A stretch of DNA of 64,000 bases from positions 66,183 to 130,182 of the forward strand of contig CAYQQU010000008.1 of the NCBI GenBank assembly GCA_964419545.1, in the 5' to 3' direction. The translations under genes and the position numbers were made by a program. Of this stretch, positions 18,614-27,591 are shown piece by piece. The DNA is from CAYQQU01 sp964419545 (GTDB lineage: Bacteria > Bacteroidota > Bacteroidia > Chitinophagales > Saprospiraceae). Position 1 is the stretch's first letter, and each line of letters starts with the position of its first letter. Below the pieces are notes generated by a model. The model worked only from the letters and a program-made list of their open reading frames with translations, did no database searches and was not told the DNA's origin.

Positions 18614-20647
18614 ATGAGAATTTTTTGTCTTATAGTCCTATTAGTCGGTTGGTATGCTCCGATAGTGGCGATTAACTACTATGTGGATGCAACGGCCGGC
18701 GATGACGACCAGAGCGGGCTGAGCACCGGCGAGGCCTTCGCCACGCTCGGCAGGGCCATAGCGCCGGCCGGCGCCGGCGACACCATCTTTTTACTACCCG
18801 GCGTCTATCCCGGCAAAAACTACGTGTTGAACAAGCCGGGAGCGCCCGACCGGCCGATGGTGATCACCAGTTATGCGACCGATCCACTGGAGTACGCCGT
18901 CATCGACGCCCAGCAGGCGCCCGCTTCCGACGTGGGTTGGGAAGGCATCGGGATCATCAACAGCTCCTGGGTGAACATTGAAAACCTGGTATTCCGCAAT
19001 TGCTGGACCAATGTCATTCCGGTGGTCAACTCCAGCTACATCACCGTGCGCAACTGCCACTTCACCTCTGGCAAGCGGCAGGTGTATCCCCGCGGGCACG
19101 ACGCCCACCACGTGCTGGTAGCGCATTGCTACGTCCGATACCCGTCGGAGGTGTGGCAGGGCTGGAGCTGGGAAACGCTGCACCATGGTGAGCTGGAATA
19201 CTACAACGGCGCCCTGCTCCATCCGCGCGGCAGCGGCGGGGGGCATGTGATGCGGAGCAATACCCTGATCAATCTCTTCAACGGTTTTCGAACCTGGGCG
19301 GAGGACATTCGCGAAGACGGTAATACCGAGGTGTACAGCAACACCTTGATCAACATTCGCGACAACGATTTTGAGCCGGAACGGTGGGCCTGGAATATCC
19401 ATTACTACCACAACCGCCACCGCAATATTCACAAAGCGTACTCGATCGACAACGTTCAAGGCGGAAATATCTACATCTACGGCAATACTTACACCCAGAC
19501 GACAGACGCCTGGGCGCTCGAAGAGGTCAGTGGTATTTTTAAATACAAAAACGGCCCGTTGACTTACCCCTGTTATGCTTTCAACAACAGTTACCATACC
19601 GAGGCAAAGGTGCTCAAGGAAGGAGAGGCGACGAATCACCAGCTTCGGCATTTCAATAACGCATACTACTTTTTCCAGGGGGCGAACCGCTTCCGGGTTA
19701 CGGACTGGCAACCCGGCTATGCTTTTGACTTCGATTGCATCAACCAGAGCTGGCCTCCTAATATACTGGACCACGACCAGGAGATCGACGGCCTGCAAAA
19801 TACCGATATCCAATTCGTCAACGGTGCAGAAGGGGATTTTCACCTGGCGCCCGGCAGCCCGGGCATCGACGCCGGCATCGTGCTGGAACTCCCGGAATTC
19901 GAATGGACCCAACGGTACGCAGGCGCCGCGCCCGACCTGGGCGCCTACGAAGGTCTGCGCCCGGTCGACGGACCGCCCTTTCGTTTTATCCCGTCTCCCC
20001 AGGGTGCTTTTTACAACGAGCGTCCGCGAATCACGCGCCACCGGACGGAAGCGAACGTTCTGGTATTGTATTTTTCGGCGGCCCTGGACAGCAACAGCGT
20101 TACCGCTACGGAATGGCTGGTGTACCGGGGCGGCGAACCGGTGGCGGTCGATAGCCTGGGGTTTCCCGGCCACGCTTATGAGTTATACCTTTATACCGGC
20201 GCCTCCCTATCCGAGAATGAGGTCACTCTGGATTGGGATGGTCCGGCTGCCGGCCAGAACGGACTGCCGATCACCCGCTGGGCCTCGACGATCCCAATTG
20301 GCATCAGTGCGCCGACCTGGCCCGACCTGTCCGTGATCCCTGAGGTATCCACTGCCGTGGAGGCTATTCCTGCTTATCACAACCTGAATTTGCAAATTAT
20401 CCCCAATCCGGCCCGGGGCCGGGCTATTGCCCGACTGCGTTCCGATGAGCCGCTGGCGCCCCGTTATGTCGATCGCCTGACGCTTTACGATCGGCAGGGA
20501 GACGATCTGGCGGGATATCACCCCGTATCGGTCGATGAACGGGAAGCGACCTTTGAGATGGATCTATCGCGCTTGCCCGCCGGCCTGTACGTCGCTCGGG
20601 TACGGGTGGGCAAAAGAGTGGTGAGTGCGTCCTTCGTAGTGGATTAA
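18614..20647 (+). CDS. T9SS-secreted right-handed beta-helix protein
   Basis: This 677-residue protein begins with a signal peptide and the phrase INYYVDATAGDDDQSGLS...FATLGRAI, the usual opening of DUF1565/polysaccharide-lyase-like beta-helices. The helix spans roughly residues 25-440, with repeats such as VNIENLVFRNCW, ITVRNCHFTSG, HVMRSNTLINLFNG and TEVYSNTLINIRDN. The segment LAPGSPGIDAG, then PDLGAYEG, closes it. A linker domain and a C-terminal Por/T9SS sorting domain follow (IIPNPARGRA, LTLYDRQGD, DLSRLPAGLYVARVRVG). It is therefore predicted to cross the outer membrane by type IX secretion. Function is lyase, glycosidase or binding; no catalytic site is assigned. The next gene starts 11 bp downstream. 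Confidence 0.83.
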   Translation: MRIFCLIVLLVGWYAPIVAINYYVDATAGDDDQSGLSTGEAFATLGRAIAPAGAGDTIFLLPGVYPGKNYVLNKPGAPDRPMVITSYATDPLEYAVIDAQQAPASDVGWEGIGIINSSWVNIENLVFRNCWTNVIPVVNSSYITVRNCHFTSGKRQVYPRGHDAHHVLVAHCYVRYPSEVWQGWSWETLHHGELEYYNGALLHPRGSGGGHVMRSNTLINLFNGFRTWAEDIREDGNTEVYSNTLINIRDNDFEPERWAWNIHYYHNRHRNIHKAYSIDNVQGGNIYIYGNTYTQTTDAWALEEVSGIFKYKNGPLTYPCYAFNNSYHTEAKVLKEGEATNHQLRHFNNAYYFFQGANRFRVTDWQPGYAFDFDCINQSWPPNILDHDQEIDGLQNTDIQFVNGAEGDFHLAPGSPGIDAGIVLELPEFEWTQRYAGAAPDLGAYEGLRPVDGPPFRFIPSPQGAFYNERPRITRHRTEANVLVLYFSAALDSNSVTATEWLVYRGGEPVAVDSLGFPGHAYELYLYTGASLSENEVTLDWDGPAAGQNGLPITRWASTIPIGISAPTWPDLSVIPEVSTAVEAIPAYHNLNLQIIPNPARGRAIARLRSDEPLAPRYVDRLTLYDRQGDDLAGYHPVSVDEREATFEMDLSRLPAGLYVARVRVGKRVVSASFVVD

Positions 20648-20658
20648 ACATAAGCAAG

Positions 20659-23178
20659 ATGCATATAGAAAAAACAAAATGCCGGTGGCTTTCCGGGGCA
20701 GGGTTTTTGATCGTTTTTTTGATCGGGAGCCCGGCCCTGGGGCAGTCGCTGCCCGTGACGCCCTATCCGCAGGAAGTAAGGTACGAAGAAGGGGCTTTTC
20801 CTTTGGACAGGCCGCTCGTTCACGAGTACGCCGGCGACACGACCTGGATGGCCTGGCAATTGTTGTCGAGCCTGCCCCGCGCCGACCGGGGAGCGCCGCC
20901 GACCGACCTTAGCCCGTTGCCCCTGCGTATGGGCATTCCGGCGCAGGATGCTGCGTTGGCCGCCATGGTGGCCGCAAAAAACGCCCATCCCGATACCCTG
21001 GGCCGGGAAGGGTATCATTTGCTGATCGAGCCGGGCCAGATCCTGCTGGCGGCCAATGCCGAGGCCGGCCTGCTGTACGGGGTACAGACCCTGCGGCAGC
21101 TGTTCCGGGCCTTCCGGGAAGAAGGGCGCCTGCCGGCTGCCCGCATCATTGATTACCCCGCTTTTCCCTACCGCGGGGTGATGGACGACATCAGCCGGGG
21201 GCCGCTATCGAATCTCGATTTCATCAAAAAGCAAACTGAGCGTCTGTCGGAGTTGAAAGTCAACGTTTTTTCTTTCTACATCGAGCACGTCGTCAAGACT
21301 GAAAAACACCCGGGGTTCGCTCCGCCGGAAGCCCTTACGATCGAAGCGTTTCGCGAGCTATCCGCTTTCGCGAAACCCTACAATATCACCTTGCTGGGCA
21401 GCTTCCAGTCGCTGGGCCACCTGCGCACGGTGCTGTCGACCCCCGAGTACGCACCTTTGGGTTTCACCGACCGCATGGTCAAACCCGCCGATCCGGCAGT
21501 GCTCCGTTTTTTGACGGATGTTTACGACGAGATGGCGCCGGCTTTTTCATCCGAGGTATTCAATATCAATTGCGATGAGGCCTGGGACCTGAAAACCGCC
21601 ACGGGAGAACAGCCCGGCGCTACCGAGGCTTCCCTTTTTGTCGATCACGTTCGCCCGCTAATCGCCCACCTCAGGGCGCTGGGGAAGCGGCCGGCGCTAT
21701 GGGGGGATATCCTGCTTTCGCATCCGGAGATCATGGAGCAGCTGCCGCCGGAATCCCTGATCCTGACCTGGAACTACGGCCCCAACGACTCTTTCTCCGA
21801 TTGGATCGATCCGATCCGCGCCGCGGGCTTCGATTTTTGGGTATGCCCCGGGGTGGTCAATTCCAACCGCCTCATGCCTGATTACCGGGAGACGCTGGTA
21901 AATATCCGCAACTTTTCCAGGGATGGTCACGCCAATGGCGCCCAGGGGGTCTTCAATACCGTCTGGGACGATGGCGGGCGCCATTTTTTCACTCGGGACT
22001 GGTACGGGGTCAGCTACGGCGCTGAACACAGCTGGTGTCCCGACGCCCGGACCGAGAGCGATTTTGACGATCGCTTTTCGCGGGGCGTACTCGGCGACCC
22101 GCACGGTCGCCTTCCCCGGTTCATTCGTCAATTGAACAAGCTGGCCGCCACTTCGGGCGCTCAGGACATGAAAAACGCCATCCTGGAGCGGGCCCTGCTG
22201 CCGGCGCCCGGAAAAACCCTGCGCATCAATCGCGGGGAATGGGAAGAGATCCTGGAAATAATAGCCCCGGCGCGGAGTATGCTGGATTCCCTGGAGGCGA
22301 CAAACGGCCTTCACTGGAAGGAAGATCCGGCCTTCTGGTCGTTTACCGTCCGGCAATTACAACTTGCAGCGGAAACACGCCTACGGTTGCTCGATGGTGC
22401 AGCGGTTTGCCGGGCAAAGCCGGATGATAGCGAAGGGTATCGCGATTTTGCGGATAATTTACGGGCTCTGGGTCAGGACTGGCAGGCGCTGCGCGACGAT
22501 TTTCGCCAATTATGGCTAAAGGAAAACCGCCGATACTGGCTACCGGAAGCCCTGGACTTTTACGAGCGAACGATCGCCGATATCGATGCGCTTCGACAAC
22601 GAGCGGCGGCGCTCGAAAAAAGGGCGGACAAAGACTTGCTGGCCGTTGGTCTTAATTTTGAAGAACACCAGGGGTACTACTTCACGTATTGGTTGTTTTC
22701 GGAATCTTTCCCGGCGGAAGGGGAAAATGGCCTGGAAAAAGATTACCTCAACGGTCAGGGAGGCGAAACCGAAGTGCGTCCTTCCCCTTTCGAATGGCAA
22801 AAATACCAGTCGCCCTATTCCGACCGGATCGATTTAGGCGAGCTGATCGACGGCGAGGCGCCCCGGGTGATCTATGCTTACTGTCGCATCGAGAGCGACC
22901 GCGCCCGGAGCGTGCAGGCCAACCTGTCGACGAGCCACGGCGCGGCTATGATCCTAAACGGTCGCCGGATGGGCGTCTTTCCCGGCGGGGGGGTAACGCC
23001 GCCCTTCGCACTCGATCGCATCACGACCCGGCTGCAATTGCAGAAAGGCAAAAACCACCTGGTGTTTAAGCTGTTGAGCCAGGAGGGGGCGGGTGCATTT
23101 TCCTTTCGTCTGCCCGGGTTGGAGATGCGGAATCACAAGTACAAATACCGCGTTCAGGAAAGGGCTGCGGAGCGATAA
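20659..23178 (+). CDS. GH20-like beta-N-acetylhexosaminidase
   Basis: An 839-residue secreted protein with signal peptide ...SPALGQSLP. The N-terminal alpha/beta GH20b domain (residues about 30-165: VTPYPQEVRYEEG, GREGYHLLIEP, LLYGVQTLRQL) precedes a TIM barrel starting YRGVMDDISRGP. The catalytic Asp-Glu pair is D306-E307 in FNINCDEAWDL, at the position of the HxGxDE motif of family 20, although the usual His and Gly are replaced. Substrate-assisted catalysis would therefore still be possible. A C-terminal beta-sandwich (about 690-835) has ATG-like lectin features (YCRIESDRARSV, MILNGRRMGVFPG). In context it should release N-acetylhexosamine, feeding the NagB-like gene at 26801. Confidence 0.85.
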   Translation: MHIEKTKCRWLSGAGFLIVFLIGSPALGQSLPVTPYPQEVRYEEGAFPLDRPLVHEYAGDTTWMAWQLLSSLPRADRGAPPTDLSPLPLRMGIPAQDAALAAMVAAKNAHPDTLGREGYHLLIEPGQILLAANAEAGLLYGVQTLRQLFRAFREEGRLPAARIIDYPAFPYRGVMDDISRGPLSNLDFIKKQTERLSELKVNVFSFYIEHVVKTEKHPGFAPPEALTIEAFRELSAFAKPYNITLLGSFQSLGHLRTVLSTPEYAPLGFTDRMVKPADPAVLRFLTDVYDEMAPAFSSEVFNINCDEAWDLKTATGEQPGATEASLFVDHVRPLIAHLRALGKRPALWGDILLSHPEIMEQLPPESLILTWNYGPNDSFSDWIDPIRAAGFDFWVCPGVVNSNRLMPDYRETLVNIRNFSRDGHANGAQGVFNTVWDDGGRHFFTRDWYGVSYGAEHSWCPDARTESDFDDRFSRGVLGDPHGRLPRFIRQLNKLAATSGAQDMKNAILERALLPAPGKTLRINRGEWEEILEIIAPARSMLDSLEATNGLHWKEDPAFWSFTVRQLQLAAETRLRLLDGAAVCRAKPDDSEGYRDFADNLRALGQDWQALRDDFRQLWLKENRRYWLPEALDFYERTIADIDALRQRAAALEKRADKDLLAVGLNFEEHQGYYFTYWLFSESFPAEGENGLEKDYLNGQGGETEVRPSPFEWQKYQSPYSDRIDLGELIDGEAPRVIYAYCRIESDRARSVQANLSTSHGAAMILNGRRMGVFPGGGVTPPFALDRITTRLQLQKGKNHLVFKLLSQEGAGAFSFRLPGLEMRNHKYKYRVQERAAER

Positions 23179-23221
23179 TAAGGTTTACCGAGTAATGGTT
23201 GGTTGCAGGTTTGAGCGTCAT

Positions 23222-23378
23222 TGAACTGATTTAAACTTTTCTACTGGTCTGCAGCCTAAGCCCTTATTGAACCTGGCTTCTGCGTTTTTCCCGCCCGTAC
23301 CTTCCAGGTACGCACTCCGATCGCCGGCACCCACAATGGCTTGGCCTCGACGGCAATACAAAAGTTTAAATCAGTTCA
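23222..23378. repeat. 157-bp element with perfect 19-bp inverted ends
   Basis: The segment is bounded by TGAACTGATTTAAACTTTT (23222-23240) and its exact reverse complement at 23360-23378, with 119 bp between. A smaller hairpin, GTACCTTCCAGGTAC, lies inside. It sits between the GH20 gene and the next start codon, so it may be a MITE-like insertion or a long leader hairpin. No clear target duplication is visible. Confidence 0.55.
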
Positions 23379-23386
23379 TTCAAAAA

Positions 23387-24646
23387 ATGATTGATATGAT
23401 CCGAATTGGAATTATTTTATTAGGGATGCTGGCCGTTGTACCGGCTTTCGTTCAGCCGGATGGGTCGCACCGGGAAGCGGTAGTACAGGCTTTGCGAGAG
23501 GGGGCCCAGTACGCAATGGAAGTGATCCTGGATGAAGAAGGAAAATCGCGCTGCGATTACAACATGACCGAAGGCCGCTGGTATCCTTACGAAGAGCCCT
23601 GGCATACCGGCCAGATCATCTACGGATTGCTGGAAGCCCACCGCATAACAGGCGAAGCAACCTACCTGGCGGCCGCCAGGCGGGCCGGCGACTGGTGGGT
23701 GTCGCTCGAGATCAAGGATCACCCCAAACTGAAAGGGATGGTACGGGCCATTCACGGCGACCACGCGGGCGAAGTCATCGTTTTTGCCACCGTCAGCGAC
23801 GGTACGGCGGGCTTGTTCAAGCTCTACGAAACCACCGGCGATCGCCGCTACGCCGAGGCGCCTACCCGCGCCGGCAAATGGATGCTGGAAAATATGTGCG
23901 ACCTGGAAGCCGGCCTCTGCTACGACAATGTTGATCCCAAAACAGGCGAAGTGCTCAAGCAGAACAGCCCCTTTCATCGCGACAAAGAAAAGCAGGAGCT
24001 CTACGACGTAGCGCGTCCGAACAACGAGGGCTCCCTCTTCCTGGACATGTACGAATTCACCGGCGAGGAACGCTACAAAGAGGCCTTCATCGCCCTGTGC
24101 AACAGCCTGGTAGAAAAACAGGACGAACACGGCCTCTGGATGGATTTTATGCCCAACCACAAAGATCAGGGTACTTTTCATCCCCGTTTCAACCTGTGGT
24201 ATGCCGAAAGCCTGCTGAAAGGATATGATCTGACCGGCAATCGCGATTATCTGGACGCCGCCAAGCGTACGGTGGAGCGCTACGCCGCCGCCCAGCGCCC
24301 CAGCGGCGTGATCTACTACAAAAACTACCTGGACGGCCGGGCCGATCACGGCTCCATCTGCGGTTCATCCGTCTCCTTCATGGGGATGCTGATGATCCGG
24401 CTGATCGATTACGGGGTAGGTGCAGCATTCAAGGAACGCGTGGAGTTGTGCGCCGATTGGGTCTTGAAGAACCGCTTTTTTTCTGATCATTCCGATCCCA
24501 ATCTGCGGGGGGCTTTCATGAATATCCGGCTGCGCTTTCGCAAAGGCAAACACTGGATGGTGAATCGGGATGTGGGCACCGCCATGGGGCTGCGTTTTCT
24601 GGCTGCGTACCACGATTATCTCGCAAGAGGCGCTGATAAAAATTAA
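23387..24646 (+). CDS. Secreted (alpha/alpha)-toroid glycan-processing protein
   Basis: The start is taken at the ATG at 23387 (MIDMIRIGIILLGMLAVVPAF), which gives a signal peptide; the ATG three codons later is equally plausible. The in-frame extension upstream lies inside the inverted-repeat element and is unlikely to be coding. The 419-residue product is built of repeated helix pairs with Gly-rich turns (YEEPWHTGQIIYGLLEAHRITG, AGLFKLYETTGDRRYAEA, GSLFLDMYEFTGEERYKEA, WYAESLLKGYDLTGNRDYL). This pattern fits (alpha/alpha)6-barrel enzymes such as GH88/GH105 unsaturated uronyl hydrolases or AGE-type epimerases. A family cannot be fixed by eye. The next gene (transporter) follows after 18 bp. 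Confidence 0.72.
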   Translation: MIDMIRIGIILLGMLAVVPAFVQPDGSHREAVVQALREGAQYAMEVILDEEGKSRCDYNMTEGRWYPYEEPWHTGQIIYGLLEAHRITGEATYLAAARRAGDWWVSLEIKDHPKLKGMVRAIHGDHAGEVIVFATVSDGTAGLFKLYETTGDRRYAEAPTRAGKWMLENMCDLEAGLCYDNVDPKTGEVLKQNSPFHRDKEKQELYDVARPNNEGSLFLDMYEFTGEERYKEAFIALCNSLVEKQDEHGLWMDFMPNHKDQGTFHPRFNLWYAESLLKGYDLTGNRDYLDAAKRTVERYAAAQRPSGVIYYKNYLDGRADHGSICGSSVSFMGMLMIRLIDYGVGAAFKERVELCADWVLKNRFFSDHSDPNLRGAFMNIRLRFRKGKHWMVNRDVGTAMGLRFLAAYHDYLARGADKN

Positions 24647-24664
24647 CCCTGTCATTTTTTCCGG

Positions 24665-25888
24665 ATGAAAAAACTACTCGTTTTTCTGGCCTCCATCAGT
24701 CCGGGCTTGTTCCTCATCGGGTACAACATCGGTACGGGCAGCATCACCACGATGGCTTCCGCCGGCGCCAGTTATGGGATGCAAATGGTGTTGCCGGTAT
24801 TGCTTTCCTGTGTGTTCACGTATTTTCTGATTGTCGTATTCGGTCAATATACGGCAGTGACCGGGAAGACCGTGTTGCACAGTTACCGTACTCATTTCGG
24901 CGCGCCGGTCACCTTATTGGTGCTGGCCTCCCTGCTGGTCAGCGAGGGGGTGTCGTGCATGGGCGTGATGGGTATCGTAGTGCAGGTAGTACAGGAATGG
25001 TCGCGGCCGCTGACTGCTTCGGGAAAGGGGTTTTCGCCGGTCCTCACGGCCCTGCTTTTCGGCGGGCTCATTTACTGGTTGTTCTGGCAGGGGCAACACC
25101 GTTTTTTCGAGCGCGTACTGGCGGTTTTCGTAGCGCTGATGGGGCTGTGCTTCATCCTGACGATGTTCATGGTGGTGCCCGATCCCGGAGAAGTGATACT
25201 GGGGTTGCGGCCAAAGATGCCAAAGGAAGCCAGCGGGATGCTCATTTTGGCCGGGATGGTGGGAACCACCATGGGCGGCATTCTGTATGTCGTCCGGTCC
25301 ATATTGGTGCAAGAGAAAGGCTGGACGGCAAAGGATCTGCGGCTGGAAAAGCGCGACGCCGCCATTTCGGCGGGGATGATGTTTATCCTCAGCTTTGCGG
25401 TCATGGCCTGCGCTGCCGGCACTTTGTTTCCCCGCGGGATGGCGGTGAGCAATGCGATCGACATGGTGACTTTGCTGGAGCCGCTGGCCGGGCGCTTCGC
25501 CATTTCGATCTTTGTGGTGGGCATCGTTTGTGCGGGGTTATCATCGCTCTTCCCCATCGTTTTGCTGGCGCCCTGGCTGATCGCCGATTTTACCGGCCGG
25601 CCCCGGGATATGAAATCGACCTCTTCCCGACTGCTGGTGCTGGGCGGCGTGCTATTGGGCTTGGTGGTGCCGGTATTCGGAGGGCGACCCGTATTTGTGA
25701 TGATCCTTTCCCAGGCGGCGGCCTCTGTCGCTACGCCGCTGATTTTATTATTAATGTTGATCCTGATCAACCGGGAAGCCGTCATGGGGACGCACCGCGC
25801 CAGTCCGGTCCGCAACCTGACGATGGGGCTCGTCCTGATTTTTACCCTGGCGATGGCGGGAGCGGGGTTGATCGGTATTTTTGGATAA
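24665..25888 (+). CDS. Nramp-fold transporter lacking the canonical metal-binding motifs
   Basis: This is a 407-residue inner-membrane protein with about 11 transmembrane segments and an Nramp/LeuT-like N-terminus (ISPGLFLIGYNIGTGSITTM, then AGASYG). In true Mn/Fe Nramp proteins helix 1 carries DPGN and helix 6 carries MPH. Here the equivalents are IGTGS (residues 22-26) and a TTMGG stretch, so the metal ligands are absent. The AGAS.G motif and the overall length are retained. It overlaps functionally with an isomerase and a NagB-like deaminase, which start 1 bp and about 0.9 kb downstream. The context suggests import of a sugar acid or amino-sugar derivative rather than a metal; that is inference. 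Confidence 0.82.
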   Translation: MKKLLVFLASISPGLFLIGYNIGTGSITTMASAGASYGMQMVLPVLLSCVFTYFLIVVFGQYTAVTGKTVLHSYRTHFGAPVTLLVLASLLVSEGVSCMGVMGIVVQVVQEWSRPLTASGKGFSPVLTALLFGGLIYWLFWQGQHRFFERVLAVFVALMGLCFILTMFMVVPDPGEVILGLRPKMPKEASGMLILAGMVGTTMGGILYVVRSILVQEKGWTAKDLRLEKRDAAISAGMMFILSFAVMACAAGTLFPRGMAVSNAIDMVTLLEPLAGRFAISIFVVGIVCAGLSSLFPIVLLAPWLIADFTGRPRDMKSTSSRLLVLGGVLLGLVVPVFGGRPVFVMILSQAAASVATPLILLLMLILINREAVMGTHRASPVRNLTMGLVLIFTLAMAGAGLIGIFG

Positions 25889-25889
25889 G

Positions 25890-26798
25890 ATGATGCAGCC
25901 ATTTCCGCAAAATATCGTTTGTTGCTACCTCTACACCATCACCCGGTATGGTTATCCACCTCCGGCCGCCGGTACCTTGCAGTACCTGGAAGAGATGAAG
26001 GGGCTGGGTTTTCAGAGTGTCGAGCTGGAAGGCATCCGGCGGGAGCACCTGCTGGAAGTGTACGCGATGCGGGAAGCCGTGGCGCAAAAAGTAAGCGCGT
26101 TGGGCCTGAAAGTACCCTATTTCTGCGCCGTGCTGCCGGGGCTGAGCGCTCCGGACGCCACGACCCGTCGCCGCAACCTGGTCCTTTTCGAGCGGGGCTG
26201 CGAGGTGGCTCGTCATCTGGGTGCTCTGGGGATACTGGACAATGCACCCTTGCCGCCCTACGAATTCCCAGCCGATATTCCCACCGTACGACATTACGAG
26301 GCCGTACATTTGCAGGGCGCCCGCTTCCCGTCCGCTCTGGAGTGGGGGAGCTACTGGCGTGATCTGGTCCGTACTTACCAGGAGGCCTGCGATATCGCTG
26401 CGGATTACGGGCTTACCTACCAAATACACCCGGCGGAAGGGCTTCTAGCGGCCACTACCGATGGGTTTCTGTACTTTGCCGACGCGATAGACCGGCCTAA
26501 TTTGCGGTTCAATTTCGATACCGCCAACTTACTGGCTTTTCGTGAAAATCTGGACCTGGCGCTGCTGCGGCTGGCGCCGTGGATCGACTATATTCACGTC
26601 TCGGACAATCGCGGGGAAAAAGTCGAACACCTGGCTATCGGGGCGGGGCGCATCGATTGGCCGGCGCTGATCAACCGGCTGAAGAAGCTGGGGTTTTCCG
26701 GGCACTACGGGCTGGATATCGGCGGGGCCGAGTCGGAAGTCGACGATCTGGACGGCGCCTACCGGGAAGGAGCGCGGTTTTTGGAACGAAATCTATAG
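25890..26798 (+). CDS. Sugar phosphate isomerase/epimerase family TIM-barrel protein
   Basis: This 302-residue cytosolic protein has the xylose-isomerase-like AP_endonuc_2 fold. Visible markers are the early LEEMKGLGFQSVELEGI segment, YQIHPAEG (strand with metal-facing His/Glu), LRFNFDTANLLAF and DYIHVSDNRGEKVEHLAIGAGRIDW near the C-terminus. The last matches the HxxD...G.G..D pattern of hydroxypyruvate isomerase and tagatose/inosose-type epimerases. The ATG at 25890 follows the transporter stop by a single base, indicating translational coupling. It probably isomerises or epimerises the imported sugar or sugar acid. Confidence 0.83.
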   Translation: MMQPFPQNIVCCYLYTITRYGYPPPAAGTLQYLEEMKGLGFQSVELEGIRREHLLEVYAMREAVAQKVSALGLKVPYFCAVLPGLSAPDATTRRRNLVLFERGCEVARHLGALGILDNAPLPPYEFPADIPTVRHYEAVHLQGARFPSALEWGSYWRDLVRTYQEACDIAADYGLTYQIHPAEGLLAATTDGFLYFADAIDRPNLRFNFDTANLLAFRENLDLALLRLAPWIDYIHVSDNRGEKVEHLAIGAGRIDWPALINRLKKLGFSGHYGLDIGGAESEVDDLDGAYREGARFLERNL

Positions 26799-26800
26799 CT

Positions 26801-27559
26801 ATGCTGACTTTTAAGGCAGATCAACTCACTGTTCGCATTTTTCCCGATCGGGAAGCAATGGGCGCCGCCGCGGCCCGCGATTTCGCCGAAAACCTGGGGG
26901 CGCTGCTGGCGGAAAAAGCGGTCGTTCGCTCGGTATTTGCAGCGGCGCCGTCCCAGAATGAATTCCTTGAGCACCTGGTTGCCCAGCCCGGGGTGGACTG
27001 GAGGCGCGTAGAGGCGTTTCACATGGATGAATACCTCGGCCTTCCTCCGGAGGCGCCGCAGCGGTTCGGTCATTTCCTTGCGGAACGCCTTTTCAACCGG
27101 GTTCCGTTGCGGGAAATCCACTACCTGGACCCGGGCGAAGATCCCGCCCTCAGCGCTCGTGCTTATGCTGAGCATCTGGCAAAAGCGGCCGTCGACCTGG
27201 TGGCCCTGGGGATCGGCGAAAACGGCCACCTGGCTTTCAACGATCCGCCCGTAGCGGATTTTGACGATCCGCTATGGGTGAAAACTGTGGAGCTGGACGA
27301 AGATTGCCGTCAGCAACAAGTCAATGACGGCTGCTTCCCCAGTATAGGTTCGGTGCCTACCCATGCGCTCACTCTGACCATCCCCGCTCTTCTGGCCGGG
27401 CGGTTCCTGTTTTGCATGGTGCCGGGGCCCACTAAAACGGCTGCGGTTCGGGCGGCGCTTAAGGGGCCCATTTCAAGCAGTTGTCCGGCGTCCATCCTGC
27501 GTACCCATCCCCGGGCGACGCTCTACCTGGACGAAGCGGCGGCGGCGGGGGTTATCTAA
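26801..27559 (+). CDS. nagB-like: Glucosamine-6-phosphate deaminase-like protein (NagB family)
   Basis: A 252-residue cytosolic protein of the NagB/RpiA/SugarP isomerase fold. Key family phrases are AAAPSQNEFLEHL (phosphate loop), EAFHMDEYLGLP (catalytic Asp-Glu), LVALGIGENGHLAFNDPP (the canonical GxGxDGHxAFNEP loop with Asp replaced by Asn-flanked variants) and HALTLTIPALL. The start at 26801 is chosen because it opens the family N-terminus (MLTFKADQLTVRIF) 2 bp after the preceding stop. The reaction would be conversion of an amino-sugar phosphate to a ketose phosphate plus ammonia. It closes the run that starts upstream with a hexosaminidase, so amino sugars are probably among the products of this locus. 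Confidence 0.87.
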   Translation: MLTFKADQLTVRIFPDREAMGAAAARDFAENLGALLAEKAVVRSVFAAAPSQNEFLEHLVAQPGVDWRRVEAFHMDEYLGLPPEAPQRFGHFLAERLFNRVPLREIHYLDPGEDPALSARAYAEHLAKAAVDLVALGIGENGHLAFNDPPVADFDDPLWVKTVELDEDCRQQQVNDGCFPSIGSVPTHALTLTIPALLAGRFLFCMVPGPTKTAAVRAALKGPISSSCPASILRTHPRATLYLDEAAAAGVI

Positions 27560-27591
27560 GGTCTTGTTTGAGTTCCCTGCAGCACCTGTAA

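Noticed and set aside
18794..20173. 459-codon minus-strand frame opposite the beta-helix protein
   Set aside because: Shadow frame with no motif; the plus-strand gene carries signal peptide and T9SS domain.
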